From: Ephydatia muelleri
Lineage: Eukaryota > Porifera > Demospongiae > Spongillida > Spongillidae
DNA: 64,000 nucleotides
Assembly (NCBI GenBank): GCA_013339895.1
Contig: JABACO010000015.1
Span: 5,241,772 to 5,305,771, forward strand
Reading direction: 5' to 3'
Position numbers and translations under genes: made by a program
Shown here: positions 22,001-30,967 of the stretch, one piece after another
Position numbering within the stretch: the stretch's first letter is position 1
Layout: each line of letters begins with the position of its first letter
The notes under the pieces: model-generated
The model's database searches: none
Told to the model about the DNA's origin: nothing
The model's input: the letters and a program-made list of their open reading frames with translations, nothing else

Positions 22001-23742
22001 GCAATGCAGACGCCCTTTCAAGGATCCAGTGTAAGCAGTGTGGTATGCACAATGGCATTGCCATGCCGTGTTTGTTCCACAATGCGTTTGGGGCCGTTAA
22101 TGGTAACGGTGGTAATTTGTGGTCTGGATCGAATGTGCATTCTGAGGCAGGCCTCTCCGTTTTGCCACTGGAGAACTCTAAGGAGATGCAGGGGTCTGAT
22201 GCTGATCTTCGAAGGGTAATTTCCTGGATAGAAAACTCGTCTCCACCAGCTGCTTTGCCAAGTGAGGGCAGTTACACTCTGCAGACATTGTGGGCACAGT
22301 ATAAACACCTGGTAGTTCGGGATGGGGTTCTGTTTAGACAGTGGGAAGATGTTCCGGGAAAGGGTTGCAATAAACATCTTCAGTTGGTAGTACCTCGGAG
22401 TTGGATAGGATCTGTCCTGCAGCAACTTCATAGCTCTCCCAGTGGTGGCCATCTTGGAATGTTCAAGACTTTGGAGAAAGTCCGTTCCCGTTTTTACTGG
22501 CCGGGTCAGCGCCATGACATCGAAGACTGGTGTCGAGCTTGTGAATTGTGTGCGGCACGGAAGTCACCTCCACGGCGCAATCGTGCCCCAATGCAGCAGG
22601 TGTTGGCTGGTGGCCCATTCCAGCGTGTGGCCATGAACATCCTGGGTCCTCTGCTGCTCACGGATAGAGGGAACAAGTACATTCTAGTGTTAGGGGATTA
22701 TTTTACAAAATGGGTGGAGTCTTATCCAGTACCTAACATCGAAGCAAAAACTATTGCTAACGTGTTTGTTAGTCATTTTGTCAGCAGGTTTGGAGCCCCT
22801 GATGTTCTGCACACCGATCAGGGGAGGAACTTTGAGTCCGCCCTGTTTAAGGAAGTGTGTTTGCTGTTGGGAGTTCAGAAGACAAGGACTACGCCTTATC
22901 ACCCGCAATCTGATGGGCTGGTCGAACGCTTTAATCGAACTTTGCTTGATCTCCTTAGCATTGCATCGAGGGAGGATGAACAGAATTGGGACCTTTGTAT
23001 TCCAGCAGTGATGCTAGCCTATCGTACAAGTGTGCAGGAGTCCACTGGGTGTACGCCATATTTCCTCCTCTTCGGACGTGAGGCCAGGCTGCCGGTGGAT
23101 GTCATGTTTGGGTTGCCTCCAAATGTTCCACCTCAGCCGGTACACCAATATAGCAAAGATTTGAGAGCTCGACTGGATACTGCGTATGAGAGGGTGCGAG
23201 AACGGTTAGGTTGGCGGCAGCGCCGTCAGAAGATGGTGTATGACCGCAGACGGACGGGAAGGCCGTATGGGATTGGTGAATGGGTTTGGTTGTATTGTCC
23301 TGCTGTGCCCAGGGGGAAATTGGCTAAATTACACTCTTATTGGCAGGGTCCATATAAAGTTGTGAAAGTGTTCAGTAATGTGTTATACTTGATCCAACAC
23401 AGGGACTCCACTCGCAAGAAAGTTGTTGTTCATTTTGACAGGTTGAAGCCGTGTGCACGGGGAGGTACATACGAACAAGGGACAACCGCACCACGTGATG
23501 CAGCTGTTTTTTCTGAGGCTGAGGAATCAGATGTATCCGATGCTGAGGAAACTGAAGATGACAACTTGGAGATTGCTCTTCAAGAGGATAATCTCGAGCC
23601 AGAGCGCCAGGAGGAGCAACATGAAGTGGAGCCTCGGGATGATCAGCAGGAACAGCCGCCAGTGGAGCCATTGCCACTTCTCCGACAGTCGAAAAGATTA
23701 AGGAGTCGGCCGGACAGATTTGGAACAAACATTTTTGACTAG
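19039..23742 (+). CDS. Gypsy gag-pol polyprotein, intact frame, integrase Asp-to-Asn
   Basis: A single frame of 1,567 codons from ATG 19039. Order: gag (residues 1-240), CCHC zinc knuckle CWNCKQKGHIRRNC (about 247-260), aspartic protease with DTGS at 305, reverse transcriptase with FRVMPFGLTNAPSTFQ and YLDD at 735, RNase H (about 875-1000, FVVDADASQEG and TDHSALRWL), integrase HHCC zinc domain, then DDE core with TDQGRNFE and VERFNR, and a GPY/F module (WQGPYKVV). No frameshift separates gag and pol. The first integrase catalytic position reads Asn (residue 1200, codon AAC at 22636) in MNILGPL, where gypsy integrases have Asp. No chromodomain or envelope gene; the C-terminus is acidic and Gln/Glu rich. 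Confidence 0.95.
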   Translation: MAEQEERKAVRFSARPPARFAKGADFNLWVKRLELYFREAKVPDNKRGEELVALLEDDAFRVVSQSGFVSGDGVEYEEVKKCLQEQYAPKGVELEWQRKLHSAHQERPETLLEFSGRLRMLADKAYPSWSAERRLEMAREQFIHGVISPSVQMRLLRKQPESLEAALDLASQWESVELAQQSLRGEKQGSGASLAVSGERDLVQGALRANTVEELALQVQQLSQEIRKLSSREVGEKRSAPKRVPVCWNCKQKGHIRRNCPQRKERSVSPKEIGKGRSVKYTSAVACTLILQGMVGGRPTRMLVDTGSSVTLVHEKVWNDISQDRKLLTPQCPVMAVNGDSLSLCGQIDLDLMVGKHVRTHTVLVVREMTQECLLGTDFLEQYGCVVDLGRRTMIMLGETIPLDTLYGSCISTCHVFVQETAVVPPYHEMRLQVQLEGAKTDGDYVGLFQPKAEMSTQRGLLFSCSVSPVHDGKAVVQLVNPSAVPVTLHCKEKVGQVSPWDGREGANMVEPALGTRLPARSTEAIGKAVGELMGDTSGLSREECAKLKTILHHFSDVISVGDGDLGRTNVLRHTINSGDTPPVHQPARRLPFHQRDVAQKMIQGMLQQGIIEPSGGAWASPIVLVRKKDGSYRFCVDFRRLNSVTKKDVHPLPRIDDALDTLSGSKWFSTLDLASGYWQVEMDPADKEKTAFITPFGLHQFRVMPFGLTNAPSTFQRLMSMVLAGLSWVTCLVYLDDIIIFSRTVEEHLQRLTEVLQRLKEVGLKIKPSKCHLLCKSVQYLGYVVSEKGIAADADKIKCVENWPTPTDHESLRQFLGFASYYRKFIRNFADTAAPLHALTEKSKPWHWTELCDKAFVALKGKLASPPILSFPQFDRTFVVDADASQEGVGAVLSHLDDGRVIAYASRVLTKAECQYCATRRELLALVWSVRQFRAYLWGRRFIVRTDHSALRWLRSFKDPQGQVARWLEILAEFDFDVIHRPGLCHGNADALSRIQCKQCGMHNGIAMPCLFHNAFGAVNGNGGNLWSGSNVHSEAGLSVLPLENSKEMQGSDADLRRVISWIENSSPPAALPSEGSYTLQTLWAQYKHLVVRDGVLFRQWEDVPGKGCNKHLQLVVPRSWIGSVLQQLHSSPSGGHLGMFKTLEKVRSRFYWPGQRHDIEDWCRACELCAARKSPPRRNRAPMQQVLAGGPFQRVAMNILGPLLLTDRGNKYILVLGDYFTKWVESYPVPNIEAKTIANVFVSHFVSRFGAPDVLHTDQGRNFESALFKEVCLLLGVQKTRTTPYHPQSDGLVERFNRTLLDLLSIASREDEQNWDLCIPAVMLAYRTSVQESTGCTPYFLLFGREARLPVDVMFGLPPNVPPQPVHQYSKDLRARLDTAYERVRERLGWRQRRQKMVYDRRRTGRPYGIGEWVWLYCPAVPRGKLAKLHSYWQGPYKVVKVFSNVLYLIQHRDSTRKKVVVHFDRLKPCARGGTYEQGTTAPRDAAVFSEAEESDVSDAEETEDDNLEIALQEDNLEPERQEEQHEVEPRDDQQEQPPVEPLPLLRQSKRLRSRPDRFGTNIFD

Positions 23743-23769
23743 AGACAGATTCACTAGGAGGGGGGATAG

Positions 23770-23877
23770 TGTAGCGCATGCGCTATAGCTGCTCTTATTA
23801 TGGACATGCGCAGTGTTTACACCTGAGGGTATTTAATGACGTGCTGTACGATCTTATTTGATGAAACACTTGGATTG
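23770..23877 (+). repeat. 3' LTR of gypsy element, lacking last 5 bp
   Basis: 108 bp matching the 5' LTR up to GGATTG; the expected terminal CTACA is replaced directly by the start of repeat X (ACTGTC). Confidence 0.88.
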
Positions 23878-24544
23878 ACTGTCATAACTTAGGTAGCGCT
23901 ATGTAAACCGCAAGTTTGCTCAACTCTCCAATGAATAGCCCTTATTTTCCACTAGTGCGAGGTGTGAATTTTTCCACTAGTACGAGGTAAGACTACCTGT
24001 TTCCTGAGAAAAAGGATGAGATCCATTGCATTGACGCGCTTACATCCTGTAGTACAGCTCGCTCGCTTTATTTTGCAGTAAAGATAAGATAACTGATTTA
24101 ATTAACCACGCATGTACTTAATTATTCATTACTTGGGGCCAAGGGGGGGTCTTTAGACCCCAAAGACCCCCCCCCCCCCCCCCCCCCCCATGAATCTGCC
24201 CCTAAAATCTAAAACAGGGGCATCAACTTCCAATGTCTCCACAATTTGTTCCCAATTCATGTCAAAGCTACAATCGTTTTGAATGCTTTCCAGTTAGGCT
24301 TGCTGCTTCTTGACCTTCAGCAGCCGAGTACTCCTTGTGTTGCAGCGTTTTGCTCAAATTGTCTGGAATTCTCAAATAACATTTACACAAATTCGATACC
24401 AAAAAGGAAATCAAATTTGTTCGTTGAGATTACACGCTGTTAATTTGAGCAGCCATTTTCATATCTCTGCAGGTGACAATACAATCATCTCATGTTGCAC
24501 TGTAGTTGGATATAATGCTGGCTAATGATTCTAATCGAACTATC
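23878..24544. repeat. Repeat X, right copy
   Basis: Direct copy of 18224-18891. After its end the sequence runs on without a break into the hAT-type zinc finger fragment (CTATC then CACTGGG), so this copy looks like the uninterrupted locus. Confidence 0.92.
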
Positions 24545-24870
24545 CACTGGGTCAGGTGAATACCGTAGGAACCAAGTGACAATTCCTTTTTCTATTATGC
24601 TTCTCTCCGAGGTGAATATTTAGTGACTTTGTAAGCTGTATCAAGACAGGATTTCAGAACTTCTGAACCTTTGACGCGTCCTCAGCATTTTTTGAAGTCA
24701 GTTTGTAATCTCTGAATGCTTTTGCGCAAGTATGGCAGAATACCTTGTCATCCAACTTGCGGTAGTGTAACCGTTTCCACTTAGAAACCAGATTGACTGG
24801 AAGCTATTTCCCTATCTATCTCCCTTTGCGGGAATTTAAAATCTGCTGATTGATGGGATGCATCTAAAAC
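24212..24870 (-). pseudogene. hAT transposase fragments (TTF zinc finger plus later core), internally deleted
   Basis: On the minus strand, 24800-24560 reads SKWKRLHYRKLDDKVFCHTC, AKAFRDYKLTSKNAEDA and LNIHLGEKHNRKR, a TTF-type zinc finger at the N-terminus of DUF4371 hAT transposases. About 150 bp later, 24385-24212 reads IPDNLSKTLQHKEYSAAEGQ and, in another frame, NWEQIVETLEVDAPVL, normally several hundred residues downstream. The core between them is deleted and stops are present. A G-rich block follows. Confidence 0.62.
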
Positions 24871-25169
24871 AACAGATTCTTGCCATTGCATATGTTGCAC
24901 AGCACGTGCTGCAGTATCAATGAACGATGGTTTACATATTAATGAATGACAAATTTAACATAACTTTAATATTAATAGTTATTTCTGACGTCAACTTTGC
25001 CGAAATCTGGTAGGGTCTTGCCCACCAAGTTCAGGCAGCCCAGAACTTGGGTGGAGTGAGAAGGCTCCAAACTGAGTTGAGTAGTGTACTGTGCAGTTGA
25101 TACAATAGATTCAGATGTAATGTTTGGCAACAGGTATTTACTGACTGATCAAAAAATGTAAACAATCAG

Positions 25170-25740
25170 AGGCAGAAACGCAGATGCCTGATGCTACTGG
25201 ACAATACATCGTCTCATATGATAGCAGGCATGGAAACAATCAAAGTGGGCAGCTTTGACTTCTTGAAGCTGAGCAACCTTTTGCTCATCTTCCTGCTTGC
25301 CAATTGTGCTTCAGTAATTCAGCCCTTGGATCAGGAAATTATAGCAGCTTTTAAGGCATGCTATGAAAGGAAACTGACCTGCCACAAGGTGGCACAATTG
25401 GACATAGATGCTCTCAGGACCTGCGTAGGTTGCCATTAAAAACAGATGTCAAACATTTTTGTTCATTTTTTTTGCTCAAAGCATTCACAGTAAATTTATG
25501 AACATGTGTACCTGTTACATAGCACGATCTTTACTATTACAGGCCATCATCTGGGTACAAGCAGCCTAGGCTGAGATACACCAATCCACACTGCCGGTGC
25601 AAAGCAGGGATTCTGCCACAGGAGAATGGAGTCACTGACTCAGGCCAGATAGGGCAGCAGTGGTAACAGCAGAAGATGCTCGAGTACAAGTCATAACATC
25701 AGCCATTGCAAGGCTACCAGTTTACCAGTTGAAGATGGGG
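25170..25740 (+). pseudogene. Tigger-like DDE transposase fragment
   Basis: The frame at 25191-25439 reads LLDNTSSHMIAG and ASVIQPLDQEIIAAFKACYERK, the second catalytic Asp and the QPLDQ block of CENP-B/Tigger DDE domains. Further on, broken frames near 25545-25660 (AIIWV.AAW.EIHQST, CKAGILPQENG) fit the region after the DDE core. Plus strand, unlike the other Tigger in this intron. Confidence 0.66.
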
Positions 25741-26419
25741 TGACACTCATGGCTGTAGTAATTGCACCTGGGGAGGCTGAAACAGAGGGAACAGAGACAA
25801 TTGCTCCCCGACTGATGGGCTGTGCATACCACTACTGGCAGAGGCAAAGTGGAGTGCCCCAAATCTGTCTCAGTTTCATTGTGGAGACAATATGGGAGTC
25901 TTCACAGAATTTGAGTACAGAGCAGTGTTGCTATTTATATGAAAAACTTCAAGTGCTGCAGTTGTCGTTCCATTATATGGAGATTTGAATCTTGCATATT
26001 TATGTAAATGCATCACATACTGGAGTAGATTGAGATTGATTAAAAAATGATTGATTACATACATAATTGATATACGTTAGGAGCGCACTCCACAATAAAG
26101 GCGAGGGCGCAAACATGGCACCTATAACAAGGGTAGACTGAAGAAACTGACTTGACTGCATATTCTCGTGTGCATTTGTTATATAAGGAGGGTATGGTAT
26201 TAATGGTAATGACGTAATTATTTTGGTGGGCATAGTCAGAAAGTGTCTCAATTTGGGAATTTTTGTGACGGTGTTCCCCCTCTCCCACCCACCCCTATCC
26301 CTTGCCTCTATTCTCATTATTTGTGTACCACATAATAAGATTTGTCCAATTGTGTACCACAATAGCTGGATTTAATATGCACATCGACATTGGTCCCCTC
26401 GCCTTCTCTCCGTCTGCAG

Positions 26420-28923
26420 GAGTGCCTCAGCATCTTCAGTGGTAGCAGTAACCCAGATTCCCACACTGCCCTCAAGATGTGCTACATGGGCCATGGCCAC
26501 CCACTGACCCTGATGTAAGATTGTTGCCGTGGCCACCCACCGATCCTGACGTAATGACACTATGTGCACGCAGCTGTGGGGTTGTTGCCACCATGGTCGC
26601 CCGCTGATCCTGATGTAATGACACTGGTTATTGCCCTGTCACCTGCTGACCCTGATGTAATGATACATGTGCATCCGTTGTAGGGTGTTGCCTTTGTGGG
26701 TACCACTTAAGGTCACTCCATATTAATAATTGTTTATTAATAATGGGCATGGCTTCCTGTGCAGGCTGGAAGAAGCTGGTGTGCTCACAGACTGTAGCAT
26801 TCGGACATTGGAGGCAGAGGAAACGTTGGACTTTGACTTCTGCACTGCTAATGTTTTAAACAAAGTGATAATGAAGGTAAAGAGACCATGGTTGGATTAT
26901 GGGATGACAGTATGATAGTACAAAGCAGGAAATGCACAGTTAAAATATTTCCTAGTCCCCATGGCTTAGAAAATTAATCTTATAAGATATTTTCAACTGC
27001 AAATATATTTAACAAACATTTGCAACTCAGATAATTAATGAGCGATGCAAATTGGGGTAACTGCAGGACAGCGTTCTCCTCCACCCTCCATTTTCTGTGT
27101 TACTTCGTTCTGCCTTCAAGTTACCATGTTGTGCAGCCAAATCTTTCTCTTCATGTGATATGCGCACAATTTGGCAAAAAATGTGTTAGGGTATTTAAGT
27201 TAGGCTGATTAGCCTACCAAAAGCAACATCTCTGTTGAAGAAGTGGTAGGGATTTGGTTGTGCAGAAAGAAACAGTCACGGTACAGTGTGATTTGATAGG
27301 ATGCTGCAATGAAACAGTTTTGCAATATGTGTATATTTAATTCTAGAACTGTTTGGTTGAAGCATTGTATCAATGCAAGTATTGGTGTCACATTAGTACT
27401 TTTGATGTTCATGGACAGTCGAATCATGCATCTGCATCCTATTTTGGTGAAAAGGCACATCTAGAAGTTGCGTGCAACATTTTGATGTTTATTTCATCTT
27501 GCAAATTCTTAACTTGATGATGAAACCATCGGAAGAAGAGAGAAAATGGTGGATATTGAAGGGTTGATGGATAAAATACCAATGGAAAACACCTTTGCTA
27601 TCATTTTAAATTCTAGTATAAGATGAACTTCTGACTCCTAATGGGCTTGATCAATTAACTCCGTTTCCTACTTTTAGTCAGACTGTATGAAGGAGGCTTT
27701 TGCCGAACTGGACATGACCAGTGACACTCTCGAGATTCTTCTCTCCCCAGAGGCTCCGTACTTCAGACTGTCTACGTGCGGCTATGCTGGAACTACACAG
27801 GTAGATGTACATTGACGTTCACAAATGTTTCATTGTTACTGATGGAGGTCATTTAATCATAACTGGTAAATTTTATAAAGCAGAATGTTGCAAATGGGGC
27901 AAGTGTTGATGTATCTTGTTGTAGTGTTGGTACAAACTGACTCCATTTGTGAATGTATTGACCCTGCAGATTGACTATCCAAAGGACTCAGAGATGATGG
28001 AGGTGTTTGAGTGCCAAGAGACACAGTCTAATAGGTACCCTGATACTTGTATGGTTCCACCTTCCCTCCCCTCCCCAATTCTCACCCTCCCCCTCATCCA
28101 CCTTCCTCATCCACCCCCCACCCCCAACGTTTGGTGCCTGTTATTTGCATCCAGGTACAAGTTGAGTCTGCTGAAATGTACTACCAAAGCTCTCAATCAG
28201 TCAGTCAAGATCTCCATTCGTGTGGATAACAGGGGGTTTCTCTCCTTGCAATACATGATTCTTACTGAGGACAAACAAGTTTGCTTTGTTGAGTACATGG
28301 TGAGTAGAGTTTGCTTTGTTAAGTACATGGTGAGTAGAGTTGATGGGTGGAATTGTTACCAAAGTGTTAAGTGACTAAAAGCCATGCAAAGCGTGACAGG
28401 TGGCATATTGACCCCTCAGTTCAGATCGAACTCTTATGGGATTGCAGATTTTGAGTAACCTGACACAATGAATAACTAGTATGATGTAATGAAGGTCACC
28501 GATACAGTCTGCACAAATAAAGATGGCCTCAGAATACGAATACTCAGTTTCCTTGCCCCACCTTCTAGCTATTAATATACCAAGTGCTCACCTATCTTCT
28601 CAGGGTGCAAGACAAAGTTTCGATATAACTATCCTTCAAAATGAAATGTATAGTTATCGCAAAGGTGATCTTGTTTTCTTTAGCCATGCCATGTTCTCGT
28701 CCCCATACTATGCTACATGTATGAGAATTCACAGAAAGCTTTGAAAGTGCTAGAATGCGTGCAACATGTTTGTCGCATGCAGTATAGGAATATCTTTTAA
28801 TAACCCAATTACGCTTAGTGCTTGATTAGATCCTACTTTCGTGTGCTAAAGCACCCATGAGCTGTCACTGAATACCCATGCTTCCTTGTGCAGTGTGTAC
28901 CTGATGAAGAATATGAAGTCTGA
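26420..28923 (+). CDS. RAD1: RAD1 checkpoint clamp subunit, exons 3-8
   Basis: Exons: 26420-26514, 26765-26876, 27678-27800, 27970-28034, 28155-28299, 28894-28923 (stop TGA). All have consensus GT-AG sites and compatible phases, giving 279 codons with exons 1-2, close to human RAD1 (282). Diagnostic blocks: ECLSIFSGSS and ALKMCYMGHGHPLTL (exon 3), EETLDFDFCTANVLNKVIMK (4), EAFAELDMTSDTLEI and YFRLSTCGYAG (5), IDYPKDSEMMEVFECQ (6), NRGFLSLQYMILTEDKQVCF (7) and CVPDEEYEV (8). The protein forms a PCNA-like fold in the nuclear 9-1-1 clamp. Exon 3 and exon 7 donors both lie in local tandem duplications; intron 6 is only 120 bp and pyrimidine-rich. Confidence 0.94.
26495..26662 (+). repeat. Four tandem copies of the RAD1 exon 3 end and donor
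   Basis: The motif GGCCACCCACTGACCCTGAT, then GTAAGA, at the exon 3 boundary is repeated imperfectly at 26531, 26595 and 26636, each with a GTAATGA donor-like continuation. Confidence 0.8.
28270..28336 (+). repeat. In-frame 30-bp tandem duplication across RAD1 exon 7 donor
   Basis: GTTTGCTTTGTTGAGTACAT, then GGTGAGTAGA, is repeated immediately with one change (GAG to AAG). It yields two identical donors, GTGAGT at 28300 and at 28330, exactly ten codons apart. Confidence 0.88.
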
Positions 28924-29643
28924 TGAAAGAAGGGAACTGCTGTTTACTCATGTATCACCTGATGAGAAATGCTGCCATATACGCCAGCATTGGGAAAGTG
29001 CAGGACTCCATTGTGTGTAGCTTGCAGTATCGTGTATTGGTACTTGTATACATATTTGGCATATGTGTGTGTAAATTGGGTGCAGAATGACCTCAATTCA
29101 AGCTTTCACTACCATCCAGATCAGTTCAGCATGCTGGATGTATTAATTACACTTCGTTTTTCTTTCCATCCCTTTTTTATTGTTACTGTGTAAATTGGAA
29201 AAGTAATTATGAAACTGGGCAACACAATATAGGTGCATCACAGTGACTTTGGCACAATGACATAGAATTACACTCCTACTGTACAGAAAGAGGTCAAAGA
29301 ATACAATGTATATAAAGCCTAACAGTACACTATACGTAATTCTTTTGAGTTTTGGCGAAACTTTAAGTTCAATAGAATCTGCGGAGACAAAGGAATAATA
29401 GTAATTTTCACGAACCTGGATATCTATGTAATACGGAGTTTACGGACTAATGCCACAAAAATATGGTAATTCTAATCGAGTACAGTGTTTCCACTTAAAA
29501 GATCGTATAGTCAGAGATAATATATAGATTATCTCTGGTATAGTTAGAATCATATTGGGATCAAAACTAACTTTTAAATGGTTCAGAAACCAATGAAAAT
29601 GCGAGATCGTTTCCGTACCTGATTACGGTGACCGCCGCCCACT
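28924..29643. other. Intergenic, between convergent RAD1 and cyclase genes
   Basis: 3' flanks of both genes. No further coding similarity. A small hairpin (AGAGATAATATATAGATTAT then CTCT) occurs near 29514. Confidence 0.5.
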
Positions 29644-30633
29644 TTAACTCGTACCCTCAGTCGCGGTTTGGACCGTATTCTCATCCGAAGCGGTCTTAAG
29701 TGATTCATGTTTGGCGGATTTTTGAGTCACCCATCGTATCGGATTTGTTCCGCTTGTGTTTCTTATAATCTCCAGCAGTTCCTGTATTAATCCTTCCGTA
29801 GGATAGTCTGCACTGCCGCGTACGTTGTGGCATTCAAAAGCCATAGACGGTCTCTTCGTCCGTACCCGCGTGTATAGCGCGCGAAGATCGCCATTCCCGC
29901 ACTCCGTCTGTCCCTCTTCCACAACGTTCAGCACCACCAGTTTCGTTGCGGCACTGCCCGCCGCCAAAAGAGTGGGAAGCTCGTACAATCCAAAAAATGA
30001 GCCCGTTCTGTTGTAATAGCCAGGCGTCAAGTAGTACACCACTCCGCTGCTCCCAGAAGCCAGCCGGCGGGAGAATTCTGCCCAGAATGTGTATTGAGGA
30101 GTCCCTACCTGGTATGGAGGACAATTGTTCACGTAGTCGATGCCTTCTCCTTGCTTGCCGCACCAAGTTGTGACGTTGTAGTTCATCTGCATGTAGTTGA
30201 TGATGGAAGAGGATAGGAGAGTGGATGAGCTGGTAAGCATCCCTTGCGACTGATTGGAGAGCACTGCTTCGAGAGGCCCCGTGTGCGACCACAGTAGAGT
30301 TCGGCTGATCACGGCAGGTAGCGGGAATACCCTGAAGTAAGGGGAGTAGTCGCCTATCTTGATTGTGTTGGGATCCTTCCCTGCAAAGGACTGTTCGAAT
30401 CCTTTCCAAGCCAACTGGCATTGGTCTGCGGATTGCCCGAACGTCGCACAACTATCTAGGAGGTCACTGCGCAAAGCTCTGGGGGTCTTTTCCGAGAGGG
30501 CAACAAGAATGGTGAAGAAGGCGGGATTCATGACGGTTGTATCAAATGGACGTGCATGAGGGGCTACATCTGCGGTCAGCTGATTTTGAACAATGCCTAC
30601 GCTCGTGGGCAGTGCACTACTATAGTTGTGCAT
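29644..30633 (-). CDS. ADP-ribosyl cyclase / CD38 family protein, acidic catalytic residues missing
   Basis: An uninterrupted 329-codon frame from ATG 30633, with an in-frame TGA four codons upstream. It matches the CD38/ADP-ribosyl cyclase fold: CQLAWKGFEQSFAGKDP, GDYSPYF, LLWSHTG, TTWCG, NCPPYQ, TFWAEFSRRL then GVVYYL, and a C-terminal AFECHNV. The family converts NAD to cyclic ADP-ribose and ADP-ribose. The two active-site Trp positions are kept (LLWS, TWCG). The TLED motif is TSSS, and the catalytic Glu (FAEAAC in CD38) aligns with Ser (LASGSS). No clear signal peptide or membrane segment is visible, so a 5' exon may be missing; several N-glycosylation sites fit an extracellular protein. 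Confidence 0.82.
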   Translation of the reverse strand: MHNYSSALPTSVGIVQNQLTADVAPHARPFDTTVMNPAFFTILVALSEKTPRALRSDLLDSCATFGQSADQCQLAWKGFEQSFAGKDPNTIKIGDYSPYFRVFPLPAVISRTLLWSHTGPLEAVLSNQSQGMLTSSSTLLSSSIINYMQMNYNVTTWCGKQGEGIDYVNNCPPYQVGTPQYTFWAEFSRRLASGSSGVVYYLTPGYYNRTGSFFGLYELPTLLAAGSAATKLVVLNVVEEGQTECGNGDLRALYTRVRTKRPSMAFECHNVRGSADYPTEGLIQELLEIIRNTSGTNPIRWVTQKSAKHESLKTASDENTVQTATEGTS

Positions 30634-30967
30634 GTTTGTTCAAGATTTCATTTATTTATACATATCGTTTCCACGAAAAGGGACCTAACGCATACATGAT
30701 AAAATTTTTCAAGTATGTGCAATAAAAATGTAACGCTTGCGCTTGAAATGTATAGCTAATTACAAATTCAGAGCCTTACAACTCCATGACAGATATAGAC
30801 CCTTTTCCACTATAAACGAATATGTTAATTATCAGGCAAGAAGAGACAGACATGGTTGAACATAACCATTGTAAAGGTAGTTGTATGCTTCAAGTGACTT
30901 GTAAGCCTTCAGAGTTTCCTGTTTGTATGTTCCCTTCGTATGAATGAGATATGTACATGCAGCAATT
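30634..30967. other. Intergenic with MITE terminal fragment
   Basis: CGTTTCCACGAAAAGGGACC, then TAACGCAT, at about 30665 matches the ends of the 8779-9040 MITE. Nothing else recognised. Confidence 0.55.

Larger units (their letters stand above)
18892..23877 (+). mobile_element. Ty3/gypsy LTR retrotransposon with very short LTRs
   Basis: The 5' LTR (18892-19004, 113 bp) starts TGTAG and ends CTACA. It is followed by CTGGTGTCAGAAGTGGGATC, the usual position and type of a gypsy primer-binding site. The 3' LTR (23770-23877) is the same sequence but lacks the last five bases CTACA and joins directly to repeat X. A polypurine tract AGGAGGGGGGATAG precedes the 3' LTR. Apart from that missing end the two LTRs appear identical, suggesting a recent insertion. 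One long gag-pol frame fills the interior. Confidence 0.93.

Noticed and set aside
29834-30451. 205-codon minus frame and several plus frames over the cyclase gene
   Set aside because: Shadow frames; the family motifs are only in the 329-codon frame.
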